This document shows positions 44,442-53,513 of a stretch of DNA of 64,000 bases, in pieces. This DNA is from Pseudoalteromonas luteoviolacea DSM 6061 (GTDB lineage: Bacteria; Pseudomonadota; Gammaproteobacteria; Enterobacterales; Alteromonadaceae): NCBI RefSeq assembly GCF_001625655.1, contig NZ_AUYB01000126.1, positions 62,001-126,000 on the forward strand. Reading direction: 5' to 3'. Each line of letters begins with the position of its first letter. The stretch's first letter is position 1. The position numbers and the translations under genes were made by a program. The notes below the pieces were generated by a model. The model searched no databases. It had not been told where the DNA came from and saw only the letters and a list, made by a program, of their open reading frames with translations.

Positions 44442-45310
44442 AAGGTGTCATTTTAGCTGGTGGGACTGGTTCACGCATGTTCCCAGTAACAAAGGGGGTT
44501 AACAAGCACTTACTACCTGTGTTTGACAAACCCATGATTTATTACCCTTTATCTGTTCTTATGCTGGCTGATATTCAAGAAGTCGCTATTGTTTGCCGGG
44601 ATTGTGATAGAGCGTCATTTGAGTCACTTCTTGGCTCAGGAGAACGATTTGGCATAAGTATTGAGTACGTTACTCAAAATTCTGCAAAAGGCATATCTGA
44701 CGGCATCAAGCAAGCTGGCAGTTTTATTGGGGAGTCGTCTTTTTGCCTTATCCTTGGAGATAACTTCTTTTTTGGACCAGGTCTGACGCCTGTTTTAACA
44801 AACGCAAAAAAACAACTCAAGCATGCAACCGCGTTTGCCTATGAAGTTAAAAACCCACGCAGTTTTGGTGTCATTTCATACAACAAAGACAACCAAGTAG
44901 ACTCAATTGAAGAAAAGCCAGAAGTACCCAAGTCTAATAAGGTTGCCACTGGTCTCTATATGTTTAATAACTGTGCTTTAGATTATGTAGAACAACTCAG
45001 CGCTTCAAGTCGTGGTGAGCTCGAGGTCACAGATCTATTGAATACCTATATCAATCAGTCTGAACTTGGTGTTGAGGTGCTTGGTCGCGGCTACGCTTGG
45101 TTAGACATGGGCACAAGTGAAAGCCTAATGGAAGCCTCAATTTACATTCAGTCGATTGAAAAAAGGCAAGGATTTAAAATTGCTTGCTTAGAAGAGATAG
45201 CATACAGAAAGGGCTGGCTAACAAAAGCGGCTGTAGAACAAGCCTGTCAACACCATGAGAATACAACGTATGGAGAATATCTGTACAAAGTACTGACGGA
45301 GTTAAAATGA
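44438..45310 (+). CDS. RmlA-like glucose-1-phosphate nucleotidylyltransferase
   Basis: The 290-residue protein begins KGVILAGGTGSRMFPVTKGV, followed by NKHLLPVFDKPMIYYPLS, ILGDNFFFG and EEKPEVPKSN, the signature blocks of RmlA (dTDP-glucose synthase). It overlaps both neighbours by 4 nt. No separate RmlB is visible, so the next step must use the adjacent SDR or an enzyme encoded elsewhere. With the DegT protein it suggests a dTDP-amino-sugar branch. Confidence 0.85.
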   Translation: MKGVILAGGTGSRMFPVTKGVNKHLLPVFDKPMIYYPLSVLMLADIQEVAIVCRDCDRASFESLLGSGERFGISIEYVTQNSAKGISDGIKQAGSFIGESSFCLILGDNFFFGPGLTPVLTNAKKQLKHATAFAYEVKNPRSFGVISYNKDNQVDSIEEKPEVPKSNKVATGLYMFNNCALDYVEQLSASSRGELEVTDLLNTYINQSELGVEVLGRGYAWLDMGTSESLMEASIYIQSIEKRQGFKIACLEEIAYRKGWLTKAAVEQACQHHENTTYGEYLYKVLTELK

Positions 45311-46389
45311 TTTTTGTTACCTCTCCCTACTTGCCTCCTATCGAAAAATACATGAAGTATGTAGAGGGCATCTATGACAGAAATTGGCTCACCAATAATG
45401 GCCCTTTGGTCAAAGAGTTGACTGTTCGGCTTGAAGAAAAATTAGGTGTACAAAACCTTCTACTTACTTCTAGCGGCACAATGGCATTACAAATTGCTTT
45501 TAAAATTAAAAATCTCGCCAATAAAAAGGTAACAACAACCCCTTTCACATTCCAAGCAACTTATTCGGCTTTGGAGTGGCAAGGTGCAAATGTCGATTTC
45601 TGCGACGTAAACAAAAGCACATGGAATTTAGACTCGGACTTGCTAGAAAAACAGCTTGCTTCTGGCCATCGACCTAACTGCATTGTGCCTGTACACACAT
45701 TCGGTAACCCGTGTAATGTTGAACATTTAGCAAAACTGCAATCTCAGTATGGTTTTGATGTCATTTATGACTCTGCACACGCCGTGACGACAAAAACCGA
45801 TGATGGAAAAAGCATACTAGAACATGGGGATATTAACTGCTTCAGCTTGCATGCAACTAAACTCTTCCACACCGTAGAGGGAGGTGGAATTACATTCAAA
45901 GAAGCAGATGAGCTTGCTCTGGCCCAAAAAATGATTAATTTTGGCTTAGATGGTGAAGATGCTGCAAGTCCCGGCATAAACGGTAAATTAAGCGAATTTC
46001 ACGCCGCGATGGGCCTTGCCATATTAGACGATTTAAGCAAAATTGAAGAAGATAGACAGCAGCAAAAAGACCTTTACCTTAAACTGCTTGAATCTAAAGT
46101 CGAATTTCAGCAGCTTCCACTCGACGGCAAGATATCCCCGTCATACATGCCCGTGCTATTCAACTCGGAAACTGAGCTGTTAAATACCTTGTCACAATTT
46201 AATGATAAGGGGATATACCCTCGAAGGTACTTCCACCCGGCCATTCACCAAATGCAATGTGTAAAAAGTCAGGGAAAAACATGGCAGCTACCGATTGCGG
46301 AGCATATTTCGCAACGAGTCTTATGCCTTCCTCTGTTTTTTGGGCAACCTAAATCTCAAATAGAAGAAATATGTAGTTTCGTTAAATAA
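45307..46389 (+). CDS. DegT/DnrJ/EryC1/StrS-family sugar aminotransferase
   Basis: The 360-residue PLP enzyme has K185 (SLHATKLFHTVEGGG), the YDSAHA motif (154-159) and TSSGTMALQIA for phosphate binding. It is distinct from PseC and follows an RmlA-like gene with a 4-nt overlap, so it probably aminates a dTDP-keto sugar (VioA/FdtB-like reactions are possible). The substrate is not decidable here. Confidence 0.88.
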   Translation: MIFVTSPYLPPIEKYMKYVEGIYDRNWLTNNGPLVKELTVRLEEKLGVQNLLLTSSGTMALQIAFKIKNLANKKVTTTPFTFQATYSALEWQGANVDFCDVNKSTWNLDSDLLEKQLASGHRPNCIVPVHTFGNPCNVEHLAKLQSQYGFDVIYDSAHAVTTKTDDGKSILEHGDINCFSLHATKLFHTVEGGGITFKEADELALAQKMINFGLDGEDAASPGINGKLSEFHAAMGLAILDDLSKIEEDRQQQKDLYLKLLESKVEFQQLPLDGKISPSYMPVLFNSETELLNTLSQFNDKGIYPRRYFHPAIHQMQCVKSQGKTWQLPIAEHISQRVLCLPLFFGQPKSQIEEICSFVK

Positions 46390-46398
46390 GTGAGTAGA

Positions 46399-47256
46399 AT
46401 GATAGATCCTCAAAGCTTTCTTAAAAATCGCGTCGTCAATAAAAATAAACTAACGATTATTTTCATCACTTATAATCATGAAGAGTTTGTGGCGCAGGCA
46501 TTAGACAGTATATTGCTGCAAGAAACAGATTACTCTTTTCAAGTACTCGCATATGACGATGCTTCAACCGATGGCACCAGGCAGATAGTCCAAAGCTATT
46601 GTGACAAGTATCCCGATATTTTTATTCCGGTACTGCCTGATGAGAATCTTTACTCTCAAGGTGTTCGACCAGTAGCGGATATTTTACTCCCATTATGTAA
46701 CTCTGAATATGTTGCAACACTCGAGGGAGATGACGCATGGACTGACCCTGATAAGCTGCAAAAACAAATTACTTTCCTAGATGCTAATCCAGACTACGTA
46801 CTTGCAGTACATGATGTGACCTCTATTTGTGAGAAGAATGAAGTCATCGAGCCGGTCTTTTTACCAGACTTTTATAGAAAAGACTTTACGGGCGTAGAAT
46901 TACAGAAATGCTGGGGTGGAATAATGACCCAGACTGCTATGTATAGAAATGTGCTAGGAGTTATACCTAGTGAATTCCATAAAGCTTTTTCTGGTGATTT
47001 ATTTCTCGCATCTCTATTAGGTGCGCATGGGAAGTCTAAGTTCATGTTTGATATCTCCCCTTCTCTGTATCGCAGGCATGTCGGTGGGGTGTTTACATCA
47101 TTGGACTCATCGTTAGCACAAGACATGCAAGCGCTCAATTTTTTCTGGCTATATAGATATTATCGCCGCACAGAGAATTCTGAACTGGCGGAGTTTTACA
47201 AACAACGTATTGGGCAAAAATTAGGCCTCGTATCACAGCCATCAGGCACATTTTAA
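46399..47256 (+). CDS. GT2-family glycosyltransferase
   Basis: The start is placed at the ATG at 46399 (MIDPQSFLKNRV), with GTGAG upstream; a GTG at 46390 directly after the previous stop is the alternative. The ~285-residue protein is a GT-A fold enzyme: IIFITYNHEEFVAQALDSIL, 'LAYDDASTDGT', and the EGDDAW metal-binding motif. It lacks membrane helices. It lies between the aminotransferase and the NeuD-like acetyltransferase. Acceptor and donor are unknown. Confidence 0.88.
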   Translation: MIDPQSFLKNRVVNKNKLTIIFITYNHEEFVAQALDSILLQETDYSFQVLAYDDASTDGTRQIVQSYCDKYPDIFIPVLPDENLYSQGVRPVADILLPLCNSEYVATLEGDDAWTDPDKLQKQITFLDANPDYVLAVHDVTSICEKNEVIEPVFLPDFYRKDFTGVELQKCWGGIMTQTAMYRNVLGVIPSEFHKAFSGDLFLASLLGAHGKSKFMFDISPSLYRRHVGGVFTSLDSSLAQDMQALNFFWLYRYYRRTENSELAEFYKQRIGQKLGLVSQPSGTF

Positions 47257-47268
47257 TGGAGTGAATAT

Positions 47269-47949
47269 ATGAAACCTCTCGTGATTGTTGGATGTGGAAA
47301 TATGGCCAAAACACTAGCTCCATACTTAAAAGAAAAATACCAGCTAGTGGGGTACGCTCTGGACAAAAAGTACATTAGTTCAGAGACCTACGAAGGGCTT
47401 CCTGTTTACCCTTTTGAGTCTATTGAAGCGTACCTTGATCCAGAAGATGTCTGTTTTGCGGTGGCAATTGGCTTTCAAGATATGAACTTAATTAGAGAGT
47501 CAAAGTTTAACGAAATGAAAGCAAAAGGCTTTCAACCAGCTCAATTGGTTTTAAATCCGCGTATCGAAGGGCATGGCGTTGAAGTCGCTAAAGGTAGCAT
47601 CATTCTTGAACATACATCCATTCATGCCGGATCAGTTATTGGTGAAAACACCTTTATTTCTACCGGTGTTGACATAGGGCATAATTGTAAAATAGGGAAA
47701 AATGTTTGGATAAACTCTGGCGTTACCATAGCTGGTGATGTTGAAATTGGTGACAACAGTGTATTGGGCGTTGGAGCAACTATAGGAAACAACATTGCAA
47801 TTGCACAATGTAATTTTATTGGTGCTGGGGCTCTTGTCGTTAAGAACACAAAGAAAAATGAGACCTATGCTGTAAAGCAAAGTGAAAGCTTACCGATAAA
47901 TAGTAGAGACTTTTTAAAGTTGTCCAGTATTCATCGAAGTAACCATTAG
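47269..47949 (+). CDS. NeuD/PglD-like sugar acyltransferase
   Basis: The 226-residue protein has an N-terminal Rossmann-like domain (LVIVGCGNMAKTLAPYL, residues 4-20) and a C-terminal left-handed beta-helix of hexapeptide repeats (about 105-195: ISTGVDIGHNCKIGKNVWIN, VLGVGATIGNN). This is the architecture of NeuD and PglD, which acetylate sialic acid-type sugars or UDP-4-amino sugars. It is the likely partner of the DegT aminotransferase or a decorator of the nonulosonate. Confidence 0.87.
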   Translation: MKPLVIVGCGNMAKTLAPYLKEKYQLVGYALDKKYISSETYEGLPVYPFESIEAYLDPEDVCFAVAIGFQDMNLIRESKFNEMKAKGFQPAQLVLNPRIEGHGVEVAKGSIILEHTSIHAGSVIGENTFISTGVDIGHNCKIGKNVWINSGVTIAGDVEIGDNSVLGVGATIGNNIAIAQCNFIGAGALVVKNTKKNETYAVKQSESLPINSRDFLKLSSIHRSNH

Positions 47950-47957
47950 GAGTTCAG

Positions 47958-50267
47958 ATGGAATATAAGTTTTCTATAATCACGCCGATATATAATGCAA
48001 CAGCGTACGTTGGGCCTTTCATTGAACACGTCAAGAGCATTGTTGCAGCTTATACTAATGTAGAGTGGATTATTGTTGACGATGGCTCACAAGATGACAC
48101 CGCTGAGCAACTAGAAAAGAGTCTCATACAAAGTTTACAAAATAGAGCAATTAAGCTGGTCAAATCGACAAAAAATCAAGGCCCAGGCTCCGCTAGGAAC
48201 ATTGCTATTGATCATGCTACTGGCGATTGGTTGTTATTCATTGACGCCGATGACGTCTGGCAACATCAAGGCCTTGCACAGCTGCTCAATTTTCTCAACT
48301 CTGACGCAGCTAACGATGACGTTGTCTCTTTTTCTTGGGCCGATAGTCGTTCCCCTTTAACAAAACTGAAGAAGGATCGAGTGTCTCTGATAAAAAGTAA
48401 AACTGAGCTAGTTGAAGATTACCTTAGTCTGAAAATGGATGGCTCGGTTATTTTTAGTGCCATTAAACGCTCCCTTGTTACTGACAACCAAATTAAATTT
48501 GCTTCAGGTTACCATGAGGATGTTGATTTTCTCTTGAAGGTATATTGGTTTTCTAAAAGCCTTCGTGTATTTGATGAGATTGTATATATTAAAGACTCTA
48601 GAGAAAACTCCATTGTCAACTCTGTCTCTCTTAAGCATATCGAAGGGTTTGCCAGAGCCTACTCTGAGATCCGTTCATTTTTAAAAATTAAACAGTGTTT
48701 TAGTCAGTTTGAATTATCCTTTTACAGTGGCATCATCGCCATCGCAGCCACAAGAATAAGAAATACCCAAAACTTTTTGCATTTGAATGAGCAGCAAACA
48801 GCGCAAATTCTATTGGCTTTAAAAGCGCAGGTGTGTACTAGCTTACCTAATTCCTATGAATTTAATACAACCCAGTACCACAAGCTTACACAGCTTCTGT
48901 TGACTTTTGAAAGCTTTGAAACGAAGGCAAATCAAGTCGATTTTTTTAGCCGAGTACAAGAGATAGCAGTAAGTACATGGAGTTGTAAAGATTTAGAACA
49001 CTCATTATTTTTAGCACCAAGCGAAGTAAGAGCTTGCTGTAAACGCTTTTTTGTCGGTTCAGAGATCCGCGGTGACGTAACCCTGATCAAAGACATTCAA
49101 GACAATATCACTATTGAAGAAATAAAAGCTGCAAAAGTTAAACTCAAAACCGCATTAAATAATGGTTCTGAAACCGATTGTGATGGGTGTCCCTACCTTG
49201 AATTCAAAGATTGGGGTCGCAATAACCTTGAGAAGGTTAAATACCTGTCGCTTGAACACCACTCTGTGTGCAATTTGAAGTGTTCATATTGCGACGAAAA
49301 ATACTATGGTGGCAAAAAAAGTACCTACGATATAAAAGCGCTTCTTACTTCCAAAGAAGGAGCTGAGTATCTGCACGATTGCGAAAATGTTGTTTGGGGT
49401 GGTGGTGAACCAAGCTTAGGGCGAGACTTTGACTCATTGTTGCCTCAGATTATTGAAGATGCCCCTAAAGCAGTGCATCGTGTACTTTCAAATTCTGTTA
49501 AGTTTTCTCCCACCATTGAACAGTCTCTAATAAATAAGAACGTAAAGGTTGTCACCAGTATTGACGCAGGTACTGACGAAACGTTCTTAAGTGTTCGCGG
49601 TAAAAGTAAACTGTCTGAGGTCATAGAAAACCTGGCCAAATATGCGAAAGTTAGTTCAGAAAATATCACCATTAAATATATTTTAAGGCCAGACAACAGC
49701 GCCTTTACAGAGATAAGAGCGTATCTGGATAAACTAAATGAGCACCCTGAATTGAAAGCATGTAACTTTCAAATTAGCTGTGACTTTAAAGATGAAATTC
49801 TCGACCATCAGGTAATATGTGCGGCAGTTTTGTTGTTTGGCTTGTTGTTAAAAAGTGGCTACACCACGATTTTCTTCGACGACCTATTACGAGCTAGACT
49901 ATCCAGTATTACCAACGCTGACTTTAAGTCCGTACGTGAGCTTCTAACCATTCACGGATACAAAGATTTCTTGGCTGATTTGCATGATACTCAAGAAATT
50001 ATTATCTGGGGAACAGGTTGGCAATCCAAGTTCCTATTAGAAAATTCACTGTTTTTCGAAAATACCAAAGTTGCTTTTTTCGTCGTAGACAAAGAGTTTA
50101 TTACTAGTGATACCTTTATGGATCGCCCTGTTCTTGCACCTGAAAAGATCCTTGAAAGTGACTTACCAGTATTAATTGCCGCATCTCAGAGCTATGAACA
50201 AATTAAAAAGCGATTTGTTCGCTTAAACATCCCTGAAGAACGAATATTTAAAAAAGCGATAATTTAA
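47958..50267 (+). CDS. GT2 glycosyltransferase - radical SAM - Rossmann-like fusion protein
   Basis: The protein has 769 residues in three parts. Residues 1-~235 are a GT2 glycosyltransferase (FSIITPIYNATAYVGP, IIVDDGSQDDT, FIDADDVW). Residues ~340-415 carry C344, C360-C361 and C408-x2-C411, resembling the auxiliary cysteines of twitch-type radical SAM proteins. Residues ~430-640 are the radical SAM core with CNLKCSYC (C438, C442, C445) and GGGEPS. Residues ~678-769 form a small Rossmann-like domain (IIIWGTGWQSKFLLENS) like that of the FkbM neighbours. It starts 8 nt after the NeuD-like gene. The substrate and the reaction are unknown. Confidence 0.88.
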   Translation: MEYKFSIITPIYNATAYVGPFIEHVKSIVAAYTNVEWIIVDDGSQDDTAEQLEKSLIQSLQNRAIKLVKSTKNQGPGSARNIAIDHATGDWLLFIDADDVWQHQGLAQLLNFLNSDAANDDVVSFSWADSRSPLTKLKKDRVSLIKSKTELVEDYLSLKMDGSVIFSAIKRSLVTDNQIKFASGYHEDVDFLLKVYWFSKSLRVFDEIVYIKDSRENSIVNSVSLKHIEGFARAYSEIRSFLKIKQCFSQFELSFYSGIIAIAATRIRNTQNFLHLNEQQTAQILLALKAQVCTSLPNSYEFNTTQYHKLTQLLLTFESFETKANQVDFFSRVQEIAVSTWSCKDLEHSLFLAPSEVRACCKRFFVGSEIRGDVTLIKDIQDNITIEEIKAAKVKLKTALNNGSETDCDGCPYLEFKDWGRNNLEKVKYLSLEHHSVCNLKCSYCDEKYYGGKKSTYDIKALLTSKEGAEYLHDCENVVWGGGEPSLGRDFDSLLPQIIEDAPKAVHRVLSNSVKFSPTIEQSLINKNVKVVTSIDAGTDETFLSVRGKSKLSEVIENLAKYAKVSSENITIKYILRPDNSAFTEIRAYLDKLNEHPELKACNFQISCDFKDEILDHQVICAAVLLFGLLLKSGYTTIFFDDLLRARLSSITNADFKSVRELLTIHGYKDFLADLHDTQEIIIWGTGWQSKFLLENSLFFENTKVAFFVVDKEFITSDTFMDRPVLAPEKILESDLPVLIAASQSYEQIKKRFVRLNIPEERIFKKAII

Positions 50268-50322
50268 GATCATTCGACCCAGGATACGCTTGGAATAAAT
50301 TTAATTTAGGAGTTTTTTTACA

Positions 50323-51366
50323 ATGAATGAATTGACAAAAAACTATCAAAAAATAATAAAGTACATAGAAAGTAATGAGCAGTTCTCGGTATTTGGCGCT
50401 GGTACATGTGGACTAAAAGCCATAGAACTACTTCAGCAAAAAAACAAAACCGTTGTAGCGATTTTTGATAATGACCCAGCAAAACATGGCAAGCAATTTC
50501 ACGGTATTCAAGTTCTTGCCCCAACAAAGGAAAACTTAGCTTCAAACCCAATAGCTATCGCAAGTACATGGCACTTTGAGATTGCCGCGCAACTAAAAGA
50601 GATGGGCGTCGATAATTTTATTGACTTGAGCCATATCGCGACGGCTCGTCAACCTTTGACGGCTGACCGAGCTGACAATCTACAATGGTTGTATGAAAGA
50701 GTATCAGATCAAGACTCCAGAGACGTTTTGGATAACTTGAGTGCGTATATTAGCAATCGTGAAAAGCTTTTCCCATGCTCCTCTTACCCACAGTATCTCC
50801 ACCCCAAAATAACCAGCGCCAATACAGTGTTAGATGGCGGCGCATTCGACTGTATCTCAACAATAGAAATGCTAGAGCATTTCGGGCCAGATACTCGATT
50901 CTATGCTTTTGAGCCTGAAAAAGACAATTTGACGCTGTGTTATAATTCCTTAAACACGGATCACCTTCGCCAACAGATATCAATTGTCGAAAAAGGCTTG
51001 TGGTCAAAAGAAGAAGTACTCAAGTTCAATTCAAGTGCAGTGCAAGCTGCTGCTGGATGCAACATCAGTGAATCAGGTGATATAGAAATCCCCGTAACCT
51101 CTGTAGATACTTTTCTTAGTGAAAATAATGTATCGCCAGATTTCCTTAAGATGGATATCGAAGGGGCTGAAATAGAAGCGTTACATGGCGCAAAAAGCTT
51201 TATCCAGACACACAAACCTACACTTGCGATTTGTCTATACCATCATTTTGATGACTTTTGGATAATCCCAAAAATGATTGACGAAATGTACGATGGTTAT
51301 GATATGTACATTGGACACCACTCCGATGAGTGGTTTGAAACTGTGTTGTACTGTATTCCTGCCTAA
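50323..51366 (+). CDS. FkbM-family methyltransferase with N-terminal Rossmann-like domain (copy 2)
   Basis: The 347-residue protein has an N-terminal nucleotide-binding-like fold (FSVFGAGTCGLKAIELLQQK, then IFDNDPAKHG). The FkbM methyltransferase domain (about 130-335) has VLDGGAFDCISTIEML, FYAFEPEKDN and the hallmark KMDIEGAEIEALHGA. Domain order and motifs match the protein at 37012-38079, including the ends (YHHFDDFWIIPKMIDE against YHRVEDIIDIPLMI). It is the last gene of the plus-strand operon. O-methylation of a sugar in the flagellar glycan is the likely role. Confidence 0.87.
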   Translation: MNELTKNYQKIIKYIESNEQFSVFGAGTCGLKAIELLQQKNKTVVAIFDNDPAKHGKQFHGIQVLAPTKENLASNPIAIASTWHFEIAAQLKEMGVDNFIDLSHIATARQPLTADRADNLQWLYERVSDQDSRDVLDNLSAYISNREKLFPCSSYPQYLHPKITSANTVLDGGAFDCISTIEMLEHFGPDTRFYAFEPEKDNLTLCYNSLNTDHLRQQISIVEKGLWSKEEVLKFNSSAVQAAAGCNISESGDIEIPVTSVDTFLSENNVSPDFLKMDIEGAEIEALHGAKSFIQTHKPTLAICLYHHFDDFWIIPKMIDEMYDGYDMYIGHHSDEWFETVLYCIPA

Positions 51367-51375
51367 AAATGAAGA

Positions 51376-51403
51376 GTCTCACTGCCTAATTTGGTAGTGA
51401 GAC
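51376..51403. terminator. Bidirectional terminator between fkbM copy 2 and maf
   Basis: GTCTCACTGCC / GGTAGTGAGAC form an 11-bp stem with one G-T pair and a 6-nt loop, between two convergent gene ends. T runs are short, so strength is uncertain. Confidence 0.6.
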
Positions 51404-51410
51404 GTTGTAA

Positions 51411-53513
51411 TTACTCAAACCAATCTGAGCCATGATCACATTTAGTTCGATAGTGCTCGGGGAAATAGGATTGCATCTCTAGAATATACCCCTGCCATAG
51501 CTCGTTAAGCTCAGTATAAATATCCAGCGTATATTGCTCAGATTCATATTTATATAGCATAGTGACCATTGGACAGTGGTAATACAGCATGGCACCTTTA
51601 ATGATATGGAATAAGTGTGAACGGTGAGTCAAGTGATATGAATATAAAAACCTTTCTTGCCTTGTCAATACATCCAGCGCTTCCATACGTGTCTTAACGG
51701 GTTCTCTCGCAATAGACAATAAGTGTTCACAGATTTCGTCAAACGTGTCGAAGCCAATAACTGAGTCAGGAATTTCATCCAACCCTAGAGATTTGAAGTG
51801 AGATTTAAAGTTTTCAATGCTCACATCTTTGTTACTCAATTCTGGTAAATCAAGCAAGCTATCAACATCAGAAGGTACTGTGCCCTTTATCTTGGCACCA
51901 TCACCAATATTAAACACGGTTCGCTCTGGGAAGTATGCGATCAACTTTTCTAACTGGTGATTTGAGCTGGCAAGTAGGTCATTTGTTTCCACAAGCTCAC
52001 TGCGATTTCCTGGAAGAAATTTACCTTTCAGGGGAATAGAAATATACCCTTCTTCCTGCTCATCTTCCTGATTAAATTTATAAATACTATCTTTACTATG
52101 GTGATTACCAGAAACTGAGCTGCCGTTATCGATACCAAACAAGTAGATATTTTTAAACCCTAGGTACATTGCATATGATAATGCCGTATTCGCGACCACA
52201 GGGTTACAATAAGGTATTTGAGGCAAGTTAGTACCTATGCATGTTTGGCTCAACATACCTAGTAAATCGGTACCTGACTCATTACCTTTGACTGTAATAC
52301 CCGCCCATTTATACCTGTCTATTGTATCTGGGTACAAAGTATTCACACCAAGGAGGTTCATATCTTCATAGACTTCAGGCGGAACAATATCACCAAAAAT
52401 TTTATAGTTCGCGTACGGCCTTTCAATTAGTACATGAAAATCCGCTTTGATGCCTTTTTTGTATAAACTTGCAACTGATGTTCCAGCAGAAATTACAATG
52501 GCATTTTTACAGTTCTTCTTTAAATATTCATCGGCATCATCAAGAGAGGGCCCATTACCAACAATAAATACTGGTGTATCTCGGTCTAACTCTTCAACCT
52601 TGGTATTCGTCAAAAAGTTGGCTTTCTTTTCTGCGATATGAATACTGTGTGCTAAGCCTGTAATGGAATCATTGAAAAACCCATGACCATTTTGAAATAA
52701 AAAGTAGCCTTTAATCCACTCAGCAATCAGCTTGTTTGTTTCAATTTGTGGCGTATGTTGGTAGCAAAAACTTCTTACGATTGAAAATGCCCCGATGTTT
52801 TCAGCCATTTGTTCTAAATCAGCAATAAATGTATCTTCATCAGCACCGAGAAGGAGATATAAGCTTTCGCCTCTTTTGTCGATTTCATTAATGATGGAAT
52901 GCCAATCAAGACAGAAAAGACTACCAAAAAATAGTTCGAAATCTGGTTCAACAACAAATAGATAGCGGAAGTTCACTCGTTCTAACAATGCAGGTAAGTG
53001 ATACCCCAAACCCAGACCAAAAATAATTGCCGACGGGAAGTAATTTCCTAATTCAGAGATTTGCGGCTCTACTTGCTGCTCAAACTGTTTTATCTGTGAA
53101 GAAAGCATACCCATATACTTCATGTGAATGCGGTCGTCTTCAGGGATATAGTAATTGGTGTAGTCTGTCAGGGTGGTAAAAGGCTTTGCTAAATTTGCCT
53201 TTACTTGCTCTTGCGCCTGCCCGATAGGATCGTCGGAATACAGCATCACATCACAGTTTTTAGGCTTAACGTTACCAACGCCGGTGGATGTTACATGAAG
53301 ACAAAAGTCTTCTCTCACTTGATATTGTTCAATTGCATTAGCAACATCAGGATAATATTTCTGGAAGCACTGCAAATTTTTTTCGAAGCGACTATTAGCC
53401 TCTTCCGCGAATTTAGCTTCACGCTTTTTATGTTCAACCGATTCAGCTAGCTTTTTGTCAAGCGACTCTAGCTGGCTCTCAATTGACTCATTGCTCTCGA
53501 TGTTCTTATTCAC
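51411..53513 (-). CDS. maf: Motility accessory factor Maf (flagellin nonulosonate transferase)
   Basis: The 700-residue protein has a coiled-coil N-terminus, a Maf N-terminal Rossmann-like region (about 95-290: AIIFGLGLGYHLPALLERV, FVVEPDFELFFGSL), and the central MptE-like DUF115 domain with GNGPSLD at 319-325 followed by ISAGTSVASLYKKGIKADF. Maf proteins move CMP-pseudaminic or legionaminic acid onto flagellin Ser/Thr. It sits between the sugar island and the filament genes, and its start abuts the stop of the FliT-position gene (shared base), so it is read with fliD and fliS. Confidence 0.93.
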   Translation of the reverse strand: MNKNIESNESIESQLESLDKKLAESVEHKKREAKFAEEANSRFEKNLQCFQKYYPDVANAIEQYQVREDFCLHVTSTGVGNVKPKNCDVMLYSDDPIGQAQEQVKANLAKPFTTLTDYTNYYIPEDDRIHMKYMGMLSSQIKQFEQQVEPQISELGNYFPSAIIFGLGLGYHLPALLERVNFRYLFVVEPDFELFFGSLFCLDWHSIINEIDKRGESLYLLLGADEDTFIADLEQMAENIGAFSIVRSFCYQHTPQIETNKLIAEWIKGYFLFQNGHGFFNDSITGLAHSIHIAEKKANFLTNTKVEELDRDTPVFIVGNGPSLDDADEYLKKNCKNAIVISAGTSVASLYKKGIKADFHVLIERPYANYKIFGDIVPPEVYEDMNLLGVNTLYPDTIDRYKWAGITVKGNESGTDLLGMLSQTCIGTNLPQIPYCNPVVANTALSYAMYLGFKNIYLFGIDNGSSVSGNHHSKDSIYKFNQEDEQEEGYISIPLKGKFLPGNRSELVETNDLLASSNHQLEKLIAYFPERTVFNIGDGAKIKGTVPSDVDSLLDLPELSNKDVSIENFKSHFKSLGLDEIPDSVIGFDTFDEICEHLLSIAREPVKTRMEALDVLTRQERFLYSYHLTHRSHLFHIIKGAMLYYHCPMVTMLYKYESEQYTLDIYTELNELWQGYILEMQSYFPEHYRTKCDHGSDWFE

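Noticed and set aside
51411..53513. Maf DUF115 domain read as a pterin pyrophosphokinase
   Set aside because: The fold is shared with MptE-type enzymes, but the long N-terminal region and the flagellar location fit the Maf flagellin transferase.
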